Made by a program: the position numbers and the translations under genes. From positions 248,001-312,000 of the forward strand of contig NZ_JAGFNP010000003.1 of the NCBI RefSeq assembly GCF_017592475.1: DNA of 64,000 nt, given 5' to 3'. Positions 29,947 to 38,541 of this stretch are shown here, in pieces. Source of the DNA: Glycomyces niveus (GTDB lineage Bacteria; Actinomycetota; Actinomycetes; Mycobacteriales; Micromonosporaceae). The notes under the pieces were generated by a model. It was not told the origin of the DNA. It saw only the letters and a list, made by a program, of their open reading frames with translations, and searched no databases. Positions within the stretch are counted from its first letter, which is position 1, and the number at the start of each line of letters is the position of its first letter.

Positions 29947-30572
29947 TACCGCTCGGTACGCTCGACCTTGAGGACGCGGTAGCCGTTGGCGCTCGCGTGC
30001 TTGTCGACCTCCCAGCCCTGCTCGGCGAGCCAGCGCGCGAGCGAGTCGGCGCCGAGGTGCTTGGAGACGACGAGCCAGGCGACGCCGTCGTCCTTCAGCC
30101 GCGGCAGCCAGGTCTGGAGGAGTTCATGCAGGGCCTCCTTGCCGACCTTGATGGGCGGGTTGGACCAGATCTCGTCGAAGCGCACGTCGGCCGGGACGTC
30201 TTCGGGCGCGGCGACGTGCACGGTGCCGGGGGCCTTCTCGGTGTTGCGGCGGGTGAGGTCGAGGGCGCGGCGGTTGACGTCGACGGCCCAGACCTCGGCG
30301 TCGTCGCGCTGGGCGAGCACGGCGCTGATGGGGCCGTAGCCGCAGCCGAGGTCGAGGAAGGTGCCGGCGGTCTCGGGCGGCACGACCTTGTTGAGCAGCA
30401 CGCTGGTGCCGGGGTCGAGGCGGTTGCCGGAGAAGACGCCGGTGGAGGTGGTCAGCTCGTAGTCGACGCCGTCGAGTGAGAACTCGACGGTGCGCTCGCG
30501 GTCCTCGACGGCGGGCTGCTCGCTGAAGTAGTGCTCTGGCTGGTCGGCTGGGCCTTTGGACATGTCCCCCAT
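29946..30572 (-). CDS. RsmC-like class I methyltransferase
   Basis: A SAM-dependent methyltransferase of the RsmC/RlmG group, which methylates guanine N2 in rRNA in E. coli. The 208-residue protein is about half E. coli RsmC length and lacks its N-terminal duplicated domain. Motif I is TFLDLGCGYGP, the acidic loop reads VWAVDVNRRALDL, and the catalytic loop is SNPPIKVGK (NPP-type). The start may be ATG 30572 or ATG 30563; neither has a well-spaced ribosome site. The rRNA position targeted is not known. Confidence 0.8.
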   Translation of the reverse strand: MGDMSKGPADQPEHYFSEQPAVEDRERTVEFSLDGVDYELTTSTGVFSGNRLDPGTSVLLNKVVPPETAGTFLDLGCGYGPISAVLAQRDDAEVWAVDVNRRALDLTRRNTEKAPGTVHVAAPEDVPADVRFDEIWSNPPIKVGKEALHELLQTWLPRLKDDGVAWLVVSKHLGADSLARWLAEQGWEVDKHASANGYRVLKVERTER

Positions 30573-30765
30573 TGTCGCGCGCCGGGTCGGGCGGGGTCGC
30601 CGGGATCGGGCGGTTAGAGACGTGCGCCGTCGCGGCGCCCCGGTGGACTGCGTGACACGTGACATGCAGCGGGGTGTCACCCGCGGAGATGAACGCCGTT
30701 CGCCCCGTCCATCTCCCGGGGGAACGTTTCCCGGTTTCGGGGGTTTCCGGGTCTAAGCTGCCTCC

Positions 30766-31758
30766 ATGGCACATGGCCCGTCACCGTTCGGAGTCCCCCA
30801 GGAGACGCAGGCGCACCGGCCTCCGGACGATCCAGGTTTCGATTGGGCGGAGTACGACGAGCGCTCGCAGATGCGCGCGCCCACGGCGCGGCTCAGCCCC
30901 GAGGACCGCACGCCGACCGTGCGGCTCGGCGGCCCCGCGCTGCCGCCCGCGCGCCGCTCGCCTGAAGAGGAGATGGAGGCGCACCTGGACCAGATCCAGG
31001 CCTCGCGCCCCCTGCGCCGCGCCGCGCAGCGCGCCCGGCGCCGCACGAAGTGGTGGCTCGTCGCGCTCGCGACGGTGAGCGGGCTGGCGGTCGCCGCGGC
31101 CTGCGCGGCGGGGGCGTTCATCGTGCTCCGCGAAGGCGAACCGGACCCGGCCGCGCCGAGCGAGGAGGCCGCGGCCGACCAGCCGTCCGTAGTGAACGAG
31201 ACGGCGGGCGCACCCGAGGTGGTCGACCCGATCGCGAGCCGCGAGACCGATGCGGAGCCGATCTCGGTCGAGGAGCTGTTCGGCGCGAATGCGATCAGCC
31301 CGGAGGGCGGGACCGGGGCGTATGAGGTGCTTGAGACCGAGGAGCTCTCGGACTGCGCCGACGCCGGGCTCGACGAACTGTCGGAGCTGCTCGAGGACGC
31401 GGACTGCACGCAGACGGTGCGCGCGACGCTCATCAACCCTGACGGCGAGTACGCGGCGACGGCGGGCGTGCTCAACCTCGCCGATGCCGAGGAGGCGGAC
31501 GCCCTGCGCGCCGCTATCGAAGCGGGCCTCGAAGGCGGCTTCGCGGCGCTGCGCACCGACGGCGAGGCCGAGGAACTGGGCCGCGCCGCGACGATGGTCG
31601 GGTACAACACCTACGGGCACTACCTGATGTACGTGGTCATCGGCCGCACCGACGGCGAACCGATCGAAGAGGCCTCGGACCCGGTGCGCGCCATCGTGAG
31701 CGACCTCGTCGACGTCTGGTTCATCGACCAGCTCAACCCGAGGCGCGACGTCCAGTAG
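30766..31758 (+). CDS. Single-pass membrane protein of unknown function
   Basis: I do not recognise this 330-residue protein. It has a cytoplasmic N-terminus of about 90 residues rich in Pro, Arg and acidic residues (RRSPEEEMEAHLDQIQA), one helix WWLVALATVSGLAVAAACAAGAFIVL at about 95-120, an acidic linker, and an extracytoplasmic domain of about 160 residues with two cysteines (LSDCADAGLDEL, LEDADCTQTVRATL) that could pair. The end is VWFIDQLNPRRDVQ. The ATG has no clear ribosome site. Two hairpins follow. It stands alone between a methyltransferase gene and a secreted nuclease gene. Confidence 0.75.
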   Translation: MAHGPSPFGVPQETQAHRPPDDPGFDWAEYDERSQMRAPTARLSPEDRTPTVRLGGPALPPARRSPEEEMEAHLDQIQASRPLRRAAQRARRRTKWWLVALATVSGLAVAAACAAGAFIVLREGEPDPAAPSEEAAADQPSVVNETAGAPEVVDPIASRETDAEPISVEELFGANAISPEGGTGAYEVLETEELSDCADAGLDELSELLEDADCTQTVRATLINPDGEYAATAGVLNLADAEEADALRAAIEAGLEGGFAALRTDGEAEELGRAATMVGYNTYGHYLMYVVIGRTDGEPIEEASDPVRAIVSDLVDVWFIDQLNPRRDVQ

Positions 31759-31776
31759 CGGCGAAACGTGAACGGA

Positions 31777-31899
31777 GGGTCCCGGGCAAATCGGACACCC
31801 GGGGACCCCCCGAATCCATGCTCCCAGCCGGTTGCGACATCGAATCCCGACCGCGCCTCGAACATCCACGACCGCCCGCGCGCCTCACGCGCGGGCGGT
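31777..31899 (+). terminator. Two successive terminator hairpins
   Basis: GGGTCCCGGG...CCCGGGGACCC (31777-31808) and ACCGCCCGCGCG-CCTCA-CGCGCGGGCGGT (31871-31899, perfect 12-bp stem) follow the unknown membrane protein gene. The rest of the 350-bp gap to 32110 is AT-richer and should hold the next promoter. Confidence 0.65.
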
Positions 31900-32109
31900 T
31901 GTCGTTGTGCGGCAAGGGTCTTCGGCGAACGTTCGCCGCTTCCGTCCCGACCGGGCCGTGTCGGGAATGTGAACAATCTACTGTGAGTATTGCCATAGCC
32001 GATCATCCCATGATTTGATCAATCCAGGCCTGCGTCCCGTCCCCGGGCAGGCCCGTTCTTCCCCCTGGCCGGCCCCCGGCCACCCATCGCCTCACCTCAG
32101 GAGTCGAAC

Positions 32110-33138
32110 ATGCCTTCCTGGACCCACACCGCCCGCCGGAGCCTCGCCGCGCTCGCCGCGGCAGCGCTGGCCGTCCTCTCGCTCGTCGTCCTCGACGCCG
32201 CGCCCGCCGAAGCCGTCCGGCCGCCGGGCATCCCCTCCACCGCAACCGCACAGGCCGAGCTCAACGCACTCACCGTCGCCGCCGAGTCCCACGGCTCGAC
32301 CTACGACCGCGACCTGTTCCCGCACTGGAAGTCCGTGAGCGGCACCGGCAGCTGCACCGCCCGCCAGTACGTACTCAAGCGCGACGGCCAGAACGTCGTC
32401 ACCAGCGACGGCTGCCAGCCCACCTCCGGCAACTGGCAGTCCGACTTCGACAACACCTGGACCACCTCGGTCTCCAACGCCACCATCGACCACGTCGTGG
32501 CGCTCTCCGAGGCCTGGGCCTCCGGCGCCTGGTCCTGGACCACCGCGCAGCGCCAGGCCTTCGCCAACGACATCAACTCACCGCAGCTGTGGATCGCCAC
32601 GACCTCGGCGAACTCCTCCAAGAGCGACTACGACCCCGCCGAGTGGATGCCCGTCAACACGACCGGCCTGCGCTGCGACTACGTCAAGGCCTGGACCCAC
32701 GTCAAGTACCTCTACAACCTGAGCGTCGACTCGGCCGAGAAGACCGCGATCCAGTCGCACCTCAACACCTACTGCGGCTCCTCCGGCGGCACGCCCACGA
32801 ACTGCAACGGCGCGAAGACCACCGCCGCCGCGATCCCCGAGGGCTCGCCGCTGAACTCCACGATCGCCTTGTCCTGCACGGGCACCGCGTCGGCCACGAG
32901 CTCGGTGACCGTCAGCATCACCCACCCGTACAGCGGCGACATCACCATCGCCCTCATCGCACCTGACGGCACGAGCCGCACCCTCAAGGCCGCCGGCGGC
33001 TCCGGCGCGAACATCAACACGACCTACAGCGTCAACCTGTCCACCGAGAACCGTTCGGGCACATGGACGCTGCGGGTCACCGACACCTACTCGGGCGGCT
33101 CCAGCGGCACCCTGAACAGCTGGTCGCTCAGCATCTGA
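32110..33138 (+). CDS. Secreted HNH nuclease (DUF1524 type) fused to a P-domain
   Basis: A 342-residue secreted protein. Residues 1-36 form a signal peptide ending APAEA. The HNH-like nuclease domain (about 45-220) has TIDHVVALSEAWASGAW, FANDINSPQLWIATTSANSSKSDYDPAEWMP, typical of secreted GmrSD-C/DUF1524 nucleases; four cysteines may form disulfides. From about 233 (GAKTTAAAIPEG) to the end a proprotein-convertase P-domain sandwich follows (TVSITHPYSGDITIALIAPDG, SGTWTLRVTDTYSGGSSGTLNSWSL). Likely role is extracellular DNA degradation for nutrients or in competition. The fusion is unusual. Confidence 0.85.
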   Translation: MPSWTHTARRSLAALAAAALAVLSLVVLDAAPAEAVRPPGIPSTATAQAELNALTVAAESHGSTYDRDLFPHWKSVSGTGSCTARQYVLKRDGQNVVTSDGCQPTSGNWQSDFDNTWTTSVSNATIDHVVALSEAWASGAWSWTTAQRQAFANDINSPQLWIATTSANSSKSDYDPAEWMPVNTTGLRCDYVKAWTHVKYLYNLSVDSAEKTAIQSHLNTYCGSSGGTPTNCNGAKTTAAAIPEGSPLNSTIALSCTGTASATSSVTVSITHPYSGDITIALIAPDGTSRTLKAAGGSGANINTTYSVNLSTENRSGTWTLRVTDTYSGGSSGTLNSWSLSI

Positions 33139-33151
33139 CGACAAGCGCACC

Positions 33152-33186
33152 AAGGAGGGCCGGGCGCTGGCGCCCGGCCCTCCTTT
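33152..33186 (+). terminator. Terminator after the secreted nuclease gene
   Basis: AAGGAGGGCCGGGCG pairs with CGCCCGGCCCTCCTT and ends in TTT, 14 nt past the stop. It also faces the convergent cydB. Confidence 0.85.
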
Positions 33187-33220
33187 CATCCACCGCTGGT
33201 GTGAAGTCCTTCCGCAGCGG

Positions 33221-34297
33221 TCAGTTCCCCAGCCGACCGCTCCAATGCGAGGCACCGCGACCGGCGCCCTCGCCCGCTTGGACGCCGCCGCGCACCTCCC
33301 CGTTCCATTCGGGCGACTGCGTCAGATAGAAGAGGTACCCCAGCGCGGGACCCACGATCACCGCCGCGATGCCCACGGCTGCCAAGAGCCCCTGCAACGT
33401 CGCGGTCGCGCCCGCGCCCTCGGCGATGCTCACCTGGTCGACGAGCACCCACGGGTACTGCCCGATCCCCCACCCGGCCATGACCGCCGCGACCGCGACC
33501 ACCGCGGTCAGCCGCGCCGGACCGAAGCGCTTGCGCCACAAGAGGACCAGCGTCGCAATACCGCCGAGCGCCGAGAGGGCCATCACCGGCGCGGCGCGGC
33601 CGGTCAGGCCGTCCCAGAACGTCGGCGCGTCGCGCTCGATCGGGATGAGCCCGGCGAAGACGACGATCCCGGTCGCGAGACCGACCACAAGGGACCTGAT
33701 GCGGAGCTGCGCGGCCAGCGCGGTCTCGCCGCGCCGGGCCGCGTCGGCGGTCAGGAACGTCGCGGCGAGGAACGCGCAGGTGCCGACCGAGATGACCCCG
33801 GTGAACAGCGCGGTCGGGTTGATCCACGACGACCACGGGTCGCCGTTTCCGCCCGCCGGGACCCGGCCCGAGGCGAGGGCGCCGACGATGGTGCCGAGGA
33901 AGAACGGCGCGAGCACCGAGGAGGTCGCGAAGATGACTCCGAAGAGCTTGGCCTGCCACAGGGTCTCGCTGTACTTGCGGAACGCGAAGCTCGCGCCGCG
34001 CAGGACGATGCCGACCAGGGCGAGCACGAACGGCACGTAGAGGGTGGTCATAGCGGCGGCGAACGACTCGGGGAACCCGGTCCACCACATGACCATCACG
34101 TAGATGAGCCAGACGTGGTTGGCCTCCCAGACGGGGCCGATGCTGTGGTCGATGAGCGTCCGCAGCGGGGCGCCGCGGCGGGCGCCGCCCGCGGTGAGGT
34201 CGTGGAAGCCCGAGCCGAAGTCCGCGCCGCCGAAGAGGGCGTAGGCGACGACCCCGGCGAAGAGCGCGGCGGCGACGGCGAATTCGAGGGTCATCAT
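33221..34297 (-). CDS. cydB: Cytochrome bd ubiquinol oxidase subunit II
   Basis: Subunit II pairs with CydA in the high-affinity terminal oxidase of the cell membrane. The 358-residue protein has about eight hydrophobic segments; the N-terminal FAVAAALFAGVVAYALFGGADFGSG and HSIGPVWEANHVWLIYVMVMWWTGFP blocks are family signatures. The start is ATG 34297, overlapping the cydA stop by 4 nt. No cydDC genes follow in the window; cydB faces the secreted nuclease gene. Confidence 0.95.
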   Translation of the reverse strand: MMTLEFAVAAALFAGVVAYALFGGADFGSGFHDLTAGGARRGAPLRTLIDHSIGPVWEANHVWLIYVMVMWWTGFPESFAAAMTTLYVPFVLALVGIVLRGASFAFRKYSETLWQAKLFGVIFATSSVLAPFFLGTIVGALASGRVPAGGNGDPWSSWINPTALFTGVISVGTCAFLAATFLTADAARRGETALAAQLRIRSLVVGLATGIVVFAGLIPIERDAPTFWDGLTGRAAPVMALSALGGIATLVLLWRKRFGPARLTAVVAVAAVMAGWGIGQYPWVLVDQVSIAEGAGATATLQGLLAAVGIAAVIVGPALGYLFYLTQSPEWNGEVRGGVQAGEGAGRGASHWSGRLGN

Positions 34298-35775
34298 TTC
34301 GCGGCCTCCTGCTCGGCATTGTCCTTCTCGGCGGACCTGTCCTTTACATCGGCGCAGTCGCGGATCTCGGCCGGCCCGTCCGCGGCGAGCAGCTTCGGCC
34401 CATAGGGGCTCGGCAGGTCGGCGGCGCCTTCGCGCCAGCGGCGGGCCATGGAGCGGAGGATGGCGATCGCGGCGATCGTCATGCCGCCGTAAAGGAGCAC
34501 GGAGCCGCCGTAGACGAGCCAGAGCCCGCCCGCGTGGTCGGCCGCGGCCTCAGGCGTGCGCATGACGCCGTAGACGATCCACGGCTGCCGCCCGACCTCG
34601 GTGGCGATCCACCCGGCTTCCATCGCGGTGACCGCGAGGAGGCCCGAAACCGCCATGAACCGCAGGAACCACCGGTTCTTGAGCAGGTCGACCTTGCGCC
34701 AGCGCAGGAACCAGTACAGCGCGACCGTGGCCAGGAGCAGGAGGCCGATGCCGACCATCGCCTGGAACGAGTAGTGCGCGAAGTTGACCGGCGGCTCGTC
34801 CTCTTCGGGGAACTGGTCGAGGCCCGGCACGGGCTCGGTGAAGGAGTTGAGCGCCGCGACCGAGCTGAGGTAGGGGATCTCGATGGCCCACCTGACTTCG
34901 CCGTCGATGTAGATGCCGCCGATGGTGAGCGGCGTGGCGCCGTCGGCGGTCTCGTCGGCGAACTCGAACGCGGCGAGCTTCGCGGGCTGGCGTTCGGCCA
35001 GGTCGTGGCCGAGGAAGTGCCCGGCGAAGGGCTGGGCGAGGGCCGCGATCGTCGCGAACGCGAACGGCACCATGAAGCCGAGCCGGTGGTAGCGGTCGCG
35101 GCGGCCCTTGAGCATGCCCACGGCGTAGACGGCGGCGATCGAGAAGCCCGCGACCATGTACGCGGCGAGCCACATGTGGGCGAAGGCGAGGAAGGCGTGC
35201 TGGTTGAACAGCACGGCCCAGGGCTCGATGTTCACGACCTCGCCGTTGACGATGTCGAAGCCCGTGGGTGCGTTCATCCAAGCGTTCACCGCGAGCACGC
35301 AGTAGGTGCCGATGACCCCGGTGATCGCCATGGGCAGCACCATGAGCAGGTGCAGTTTCGGGGGCATCTTGCCCCAGCCGTAGAGGTAAATGCCGAGGAA
35401 GATCGCTTCGAGGAAGAACGCGAGGCCTTCGAAGGCGAAGGGGAGGCCGAGCACGTCGCCGAAGGTGCCCATGAGGCCGGGCCACAGCAGGCCCATCTCG
35501 AAGCTGAGCACGGTTCCGGAGACGGCGCCGATCGCGAAGAGCACGGCGGAGGCCTTGCCCCAGCGCTTGGCGAGGTCGAGCGCGACCGGGTCGTTCTTGC
35601 GGATGCCGCGCAGGTGCATCACGAAGATGATGGCGGGGAAGGCGACCCCGAAGCAGGCCAGGATGATGTGCCATCCGAGGGACAGCGCCATCTGCTGGCG
35701 CGCGGGCATGAGGCCCGCGGGGTCGGCGGCGGCGACCACATCGGACGCCTGGGCGAGGAGCTGGGTTGCATCCAT
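34294..35775 (-). CDS. cydA: Cytochrome bd ubiquinol oxidase subunit I
   Basis: CydA carries hemes b558, b595 and d and oxidises quinol to reduce oxygen under low aeration. The 493-residue protein shows the heme ligand His in LSLGWHIILACFG, the second in FNQHAFLAFAHMWLAAYM, the GLAFFLEAIFLGIYLYGWGK block, and TAMEAGWIATEVGRQPWIVYGVMRT with the ligand Met. The Q-loop is short, as in non-enterobacterial forms. An about 35-residue charged tail follows the last helix. A Rex operator lies 38-58 nt before ATG 35775. Confidence 0.96.
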   Translation of the reverse strand: MDATQLLAQASDVVAAADPAGLMPARQQMALSLGWHIILACFGVAFPAIIFVMHLRGIRKNDPVALDLAKRWGKASAVLFAIGAVSGTVLSFEMGLLWPGLMGTFGDVLGLPFAFEGLAFFLEAIFLGIYLYGWGKMPPKLHLLMVLPMAITGVIGTYCVLAVNAWMNAPTGFDIVNGEVVNIEPWAVLFNQHAFLAFAHMWLAAYMVAGFSIAAVYAVGMLKGRRDRYHRLGFMVPFAFATIAALAQPFAGHFLGHDLAERQPAKLAAFEFADETADGATPLTIGGIYIDGEVRWAIEIPYLSSVAALNSFTEPVPGLDQFPEEDEPPVNFAHYSFQAMVGIGLLLLATVALYWFLRWRKVDLLKNRWFLRFMAVSGLLAVTAMEAGWIATEVGRQPWIVYGVMRTPEAAADHAGGLWLVYGGSVLLYGGMTIAAIAILRSMARRWREGAADLPSPYGPKLLAADGPAEIRDCADVKDRSAEKDNAEQEAAK

Positions 35776-35813
35776 GCCTCGAAGCTACGGCCTCGAAATC
35801 CCGGAAGCACGCT

Positions 35814-35833
35814 CTTGTGAATGCATTCACAAG
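35814..35833. promoter_or_regulatory. Rex operator upstream of cydAB
   Basis: CTTGTGAATGCATTCACAAG is a perfect 20-bp palindrome. Its core TGTGAATGCATTCACA fits the Streptomyces Rex operator TGTGAAC-GCG-TTCACA in length and both half-sites. Rex is an NADH-sensing repressor that controls cydABCD in S. coelicolor. The site is 38 nt before cydA, so NADH/NAD ratio likely controls this operon. Confidence 0.88.
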
Positions 35834-35848
35834 CCCTCGGAACATGAG

Positions 35849-35864
35849 ATCGAACGTGTTCAAA
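35849..35864. promoter_or_regulatory. Possible second, weak Rex site
   Basis: On the minus strand TTTGAACACGTTCGAT matches 11 of 16 positions of TGTGAACGCGTTCACA and is centred 33 bp from the strong site, about three helical turns. Confidence 0.35.
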
Positions 35865-35987
35865 AACTTCCGGACCAGCGAATACACGCCCGGACCTCGG
35901 CATCCGGCCGAGCGGCTAGGACGCCGAGACCGCAGCGCTCAATTTTTCTCCGAACGGGCTCCGGCGGCGCCGCGCCGCGCCGCCCGG

Positions 35988-36020
35988 CCTGAGGAACGGC
36001 GACTCGCGCCGTCCCTCAGG
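35988..36020 (-). terminator. Terminator after the glycerophosphodiesterase gene
   Basis: CCTGAGGAACGGCG pairs with CGCCGTCCCTCAGG with one mismatch, about 10 nt past the stop at 36029. No U-run. Confidence 0.65.
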
Positions 36021-36028
36021 CTCGGCCG

Positions 36029-37078
36029 CTACCGCTCGCAGTACCGCTTCGGCAGGCGGAGGCCGTAGCCCGCCATGACCTCGCTGAGCACGTCCGGGTA
36101 GTCCGTGATGATGCCGTCCACGCCGTCGTCGATGAGCTTTCGCATCGTCGCCTCGTCGTCGACCGTCCACGGTACGACCTCGATCCCGTACTCGTGGGCG
36201 TGGTCGACCATCGCCTCGGTCACGTACGGCACGTACCCCGGGTCGGTGACCTTCCCGTTCTGCGGCGTCCCGTGCACCGGCGAGAACGCGTCAGCGCCGA
36301 ACGAGTCCACCGCCGCGATCGGGTCGCCCCCGAAGTCGTCGATGTCGATGCCGCCCAGCCACGGCGACGCCCCGGCCTGCCCGGTCTGCAGGAACGAGAT
36401 GTTCGTCAGCGCCACGATCGGCAGCTCCGGCGCGGTCTCGCGCATGAGCATCAGCGCGCCCCAGTCGAAACTCTGGATCGTCACCTGCCGCCCGATCCGC
36501 GCCTCGCGGATGTCCGCGACCACGGTCTCGACGAATGCCTCCCGCGGCGCCGTCTCGTGCGGCGCACCGGCCTCGACCTTCGTCTCGATGTTGAGCTTCA
36601 CGCCCCGCGCGCGGCACTCGCGCACCAGGTCGAACACCTCGCTCAGCAGCGGCATCGGCTCGCCCGGGTGCGTCTCCTGGTTCGGGTGGGCGGCCTGCGC
36701 GAGGCTCCCGCAGTCGAGCGTGCGCACCTGCGCGAGCGTCAGGTCCTTGACGTACTTCCCGACGTACGGGTACTCCGGGTCGCCCTCGAACGCGGGTGCG
36801 GTGTCGAGGCACTTCGCGCCGCTCACCCGCCGATCGTGCGTGACGACCGCGAAGCCGTCCTCGGTGATCTGCACGTCCAACTCGAGCGTGCTCACCCCGA
36901 GCTCGAGCGCGTTCGCGAACGCGGGCAACGTGTTCTCGACGACCAACCCGAGCCCACCGCGGTGGGCCTGCAGGTCGAACTCGCGATGCGGATGGGCGTC
37001 GGCGGGGTCGGGCAGGGCGACGAACAACGCGGCAGCGGCGACCGCCGCAACCGCGCCGGCAGTGAGGAAGCGTCTCAT
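36029..37078 (-). CDS. Secreted glycerophosphodiester phosphodiesterase
   Basis: GDPD enzymes cut glycerophosphodiesters to glycerol-3-phosphate and an alcohol. The 349-residue product from ATG 37078 begins with a signal peptide (RRFLTAGAVAAVAAAALFVAL...ADA). The active-site blocks are DLQAHRGGLGLVVENTLPAFANALELGVSTLELDVQIT with the catalytic His-Arg and metal Glu/Asp, VVTHDRRV with the second catalytic His, then KLNIETKV and the C-terminal VPWTVDDEATMRKLIDDGVDGIITDYPD. It is probably extracellular and scavenges phospholipid head groups or teichoic-like polymers. It is flanked by cydAB and truA, with no operon partner. Confidence 0.9.
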   Translation of the reverse strand: MRRFLTAGAVAAVAAAALFVALPDPADAHPHREFDLQAHRGGLGLVVENTLPAFANALELGVSTLELDVQITEDGFAVVTHDRRVSGAKCLDTAPAFEGDPEYPYVGKYVKDLTLAQVRTLDCGSLAQAAHPNQETHPGEPMPLLSEVFDLVRECRARGVKLNIETKVEAGAPHETAPREAFVETVVADIREARIGRQVTIQSFDWGALMLMRETAPELPIVALTNISFLQTGQAGASPWLGGIDIDDFGGDPIAAVDSFGADAFSPVHGTPQNGKVTDPGYVPYVTEAMVDHAHEYGIEVVPWTVDDEATMRKLIDDGVDGIITDYPDVLSEVMAGYGLRLPKRYCER

Positions 37079-37145
37079 CGCCTCAGCTTCGGGGCCGCGG
37101 CTGACACCGCGATGAACGCACCGGCGATTCCAGGTGAATACGCCG

Positions 37146-37178
37146 CGGCGGCGCCTGCGGGAGTCGCAGGCGCCGCCG
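37146..37178 (-). terminator. Terminator after truA
   Basis: CGGCGGCGCCTGCG-GGAGT-CGCAGGCGCCGCCG is a perfect 14-bp stem 45 nt past the truA stop and marks the end of the alpha-operon transcript. Confidence 0.75.
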
Positions 37179-37223
37179 TTACTTCGATGCGCTACCAGTT
37201 CATCGCGACCGCCACAGTGCGGC

Positions 37224-38048
37224 TCAAAGAGTCCTGACACGCCTCGTCAGGTCCACCCGGGCCTGCCAGTCCTTCGGGTCCTCCGAGTACGAGACCTCAA
37301 GGAGGGTAAGACCGTGCGGGCCGACCACATGCACGTCGTTGGCGCGCTGACCGATCGTGAGGATCGAGGCGAGCCAGTCCTCGTCGCGGCGGCCGTCGCC
37401 CACCGCGAGGGCCGCGCCCACGAGGCTGCGGACCATCGAGTGGCAGAACGCGTCCGCGCGCACCGTCGCGACCGCCACGCCGTCCTCGTCCCGGGTCCAG
37501 TCGTACTGCTGCAGTTCGCGGATCGTCGTCGCGCCCTCGCGCTGCTTGCAGAAGCCCACGAAGTCGTGCTCGCCGATGAGGCGCTGGCACGCCGCGTGCA
37601 TCCGCTCCACGTCGATCGGCCGCTGCCAGGCCAGGGTGTCCAAGCGCCGCAAGGGGTTCACGCCCCAGGTCGCGTCAGCCACCCGGTACCGGTACCGCCG
37701 CCACTGCGCCGCGAAGCGCGCGTTGAACGACGGGTCGACGGCCTCGACCGAGGTCGCCCGCACATCGGCCGGGAGGATGCCGCGCAGCCGCCACAGCAGC
37801 TTCTCCCCCACGGCCTCCCACTTCGCCGTGGGCACGTCCACATGCACGACCTGCCCCGTCGCGTGGACGCCCGCGTCGGTCCGACCGGCCACGGTGAAGT
37901 CGGCGATCTCGCCGAACAGCAGCTCCAGGGCGCGGATGACCTCCGAGGCCACCGTCCGCAGCCCCGGCTGCAGCGCCCAGCCCGAGAACGCGGCCCCGTC
38001 GTAGGCGACGCCGAGCCGCAGCCGCGTCCTGTCCACAACCTCGTCCAC
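37224..38048 (-). CDS. truA: tRNA pseudouridine(38-40) synthase
   Basis: TruA makes pseudouridine at tRNA positions 38-40. The 274-residue protein has the catalytic loop VAGRTDAGVHATGQVVH with Asp near residue 58, plus RLRLGVAYDGAAFSGWALQ and FCHSMVRSLVGAAL. The GTG start at 38048 lies 71 bp after rplQ, with a long perfect hairpin in between. truA after rplQ is a common actinobacterial order. Confidence 0.95.
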   Translation of the reverse strand: MDEVVDRTRLRLGVAYDGAAFSGWALQPGLRTVASEVIRALELLFGEIADFTVAGRTDAGVHATGQVVHVDVPTAKWEAVGEKLLWRLRGILPADVRATSVEAVDPSFNARFAAQWRRYRYRVADATWGVNPLRRLDTLAWQRPIDVERMHAACQRLIGEHDFVGFCKQREGATTIRELQQYDWTRDEDGVAVATVRADAFCHSMVRSLVGAALAVGDGRRDEDWLASILTIGQRANDVHVVGPHGLTLLEVSYSEDPKDWQARVDLTRRVRTL

Positions 38049-38071
38049 AGCGATGTCCTCCCGGATAAAGC

Positions 38072-38107
38072 GAACCGCGCGCAGAGCATATGCCCTGCGC
38101 GCGGTTC
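38072..38107 (-). terminator. Long hairpin between rplQ and truA
   Basis: GAACCGCGCGCAG pairs perfectly with CTGCGCGCGGTTC over a 10-nt loop, 13 nt past the rplQ stop. With no U-run it may reduce truA expression relative to ribosomal genes rather than stop it. Confidence 0.65.
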
Positions 38108-38119
38108 AACCGACTCTGC

Positions 38120-38473
38120 TTAGTCGACCAGCTCGATGATCGCCATCGGAGCGTTGTCGCCCTTGCGGTTCCCGGCCTTGATGATCCGGGTGTAGCCGCC
38201 CTCGCGGTTCGCGAAGCGGGGCGCGACCTGCTCGAACAGGTCGTGCGTGGCGTCCTTGTTGCGCAGCTTGGCCAGCGCCAGACGGCGGTGGTGCAGCGTG
38301 CCCTTCTTGCCGTACGTGATGAGACGCTCGGCGTAGGGGCGCAGGCGGCGGGCCTTGGTCACCGTGGTGGTGATGCTGCCGTGCTCGAACAGGGAGGCCG
38401 CGAGGCCCGAGAGCATGAGCTTCTCGTGCGCCGGCGAACCGCCCAGACGCGGGCCCTTGGTGGGCTTAGGCAT
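38120..38473 (-). CDS. rplQ: 50S ribosomal protein L17
   Basis: L17 lies near the peptide exit region of the 50S subunit. The 117-residue protein starts [21 protein letters not shown], followed by [19 protein letters not shown] and ends [25 protein letters not shown], as in the family. The frame extends four codons upstream but GGAG stands before ATG 38473. It follows rpoA by 68 bp. Confidence 0.97.
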   Translation of the reverse strand: MPKPTKGPRLGGSPAHEKLMLSGLAASLFEHGSITTTVTKARRLRPYAERLITYGKKGTLHHRRLALAKLRNKDATHDLFEQVAPRFANREGGYTRIIKAGNRKGDNAPMAIIELVD

Positions 38474-38541
38474 TTCTAACTCCAATTGCGTTGTCGCGGC
38501 CGGCCGTCTTACGGAACCGACCGCCAGAAAAATCGAGCGGT

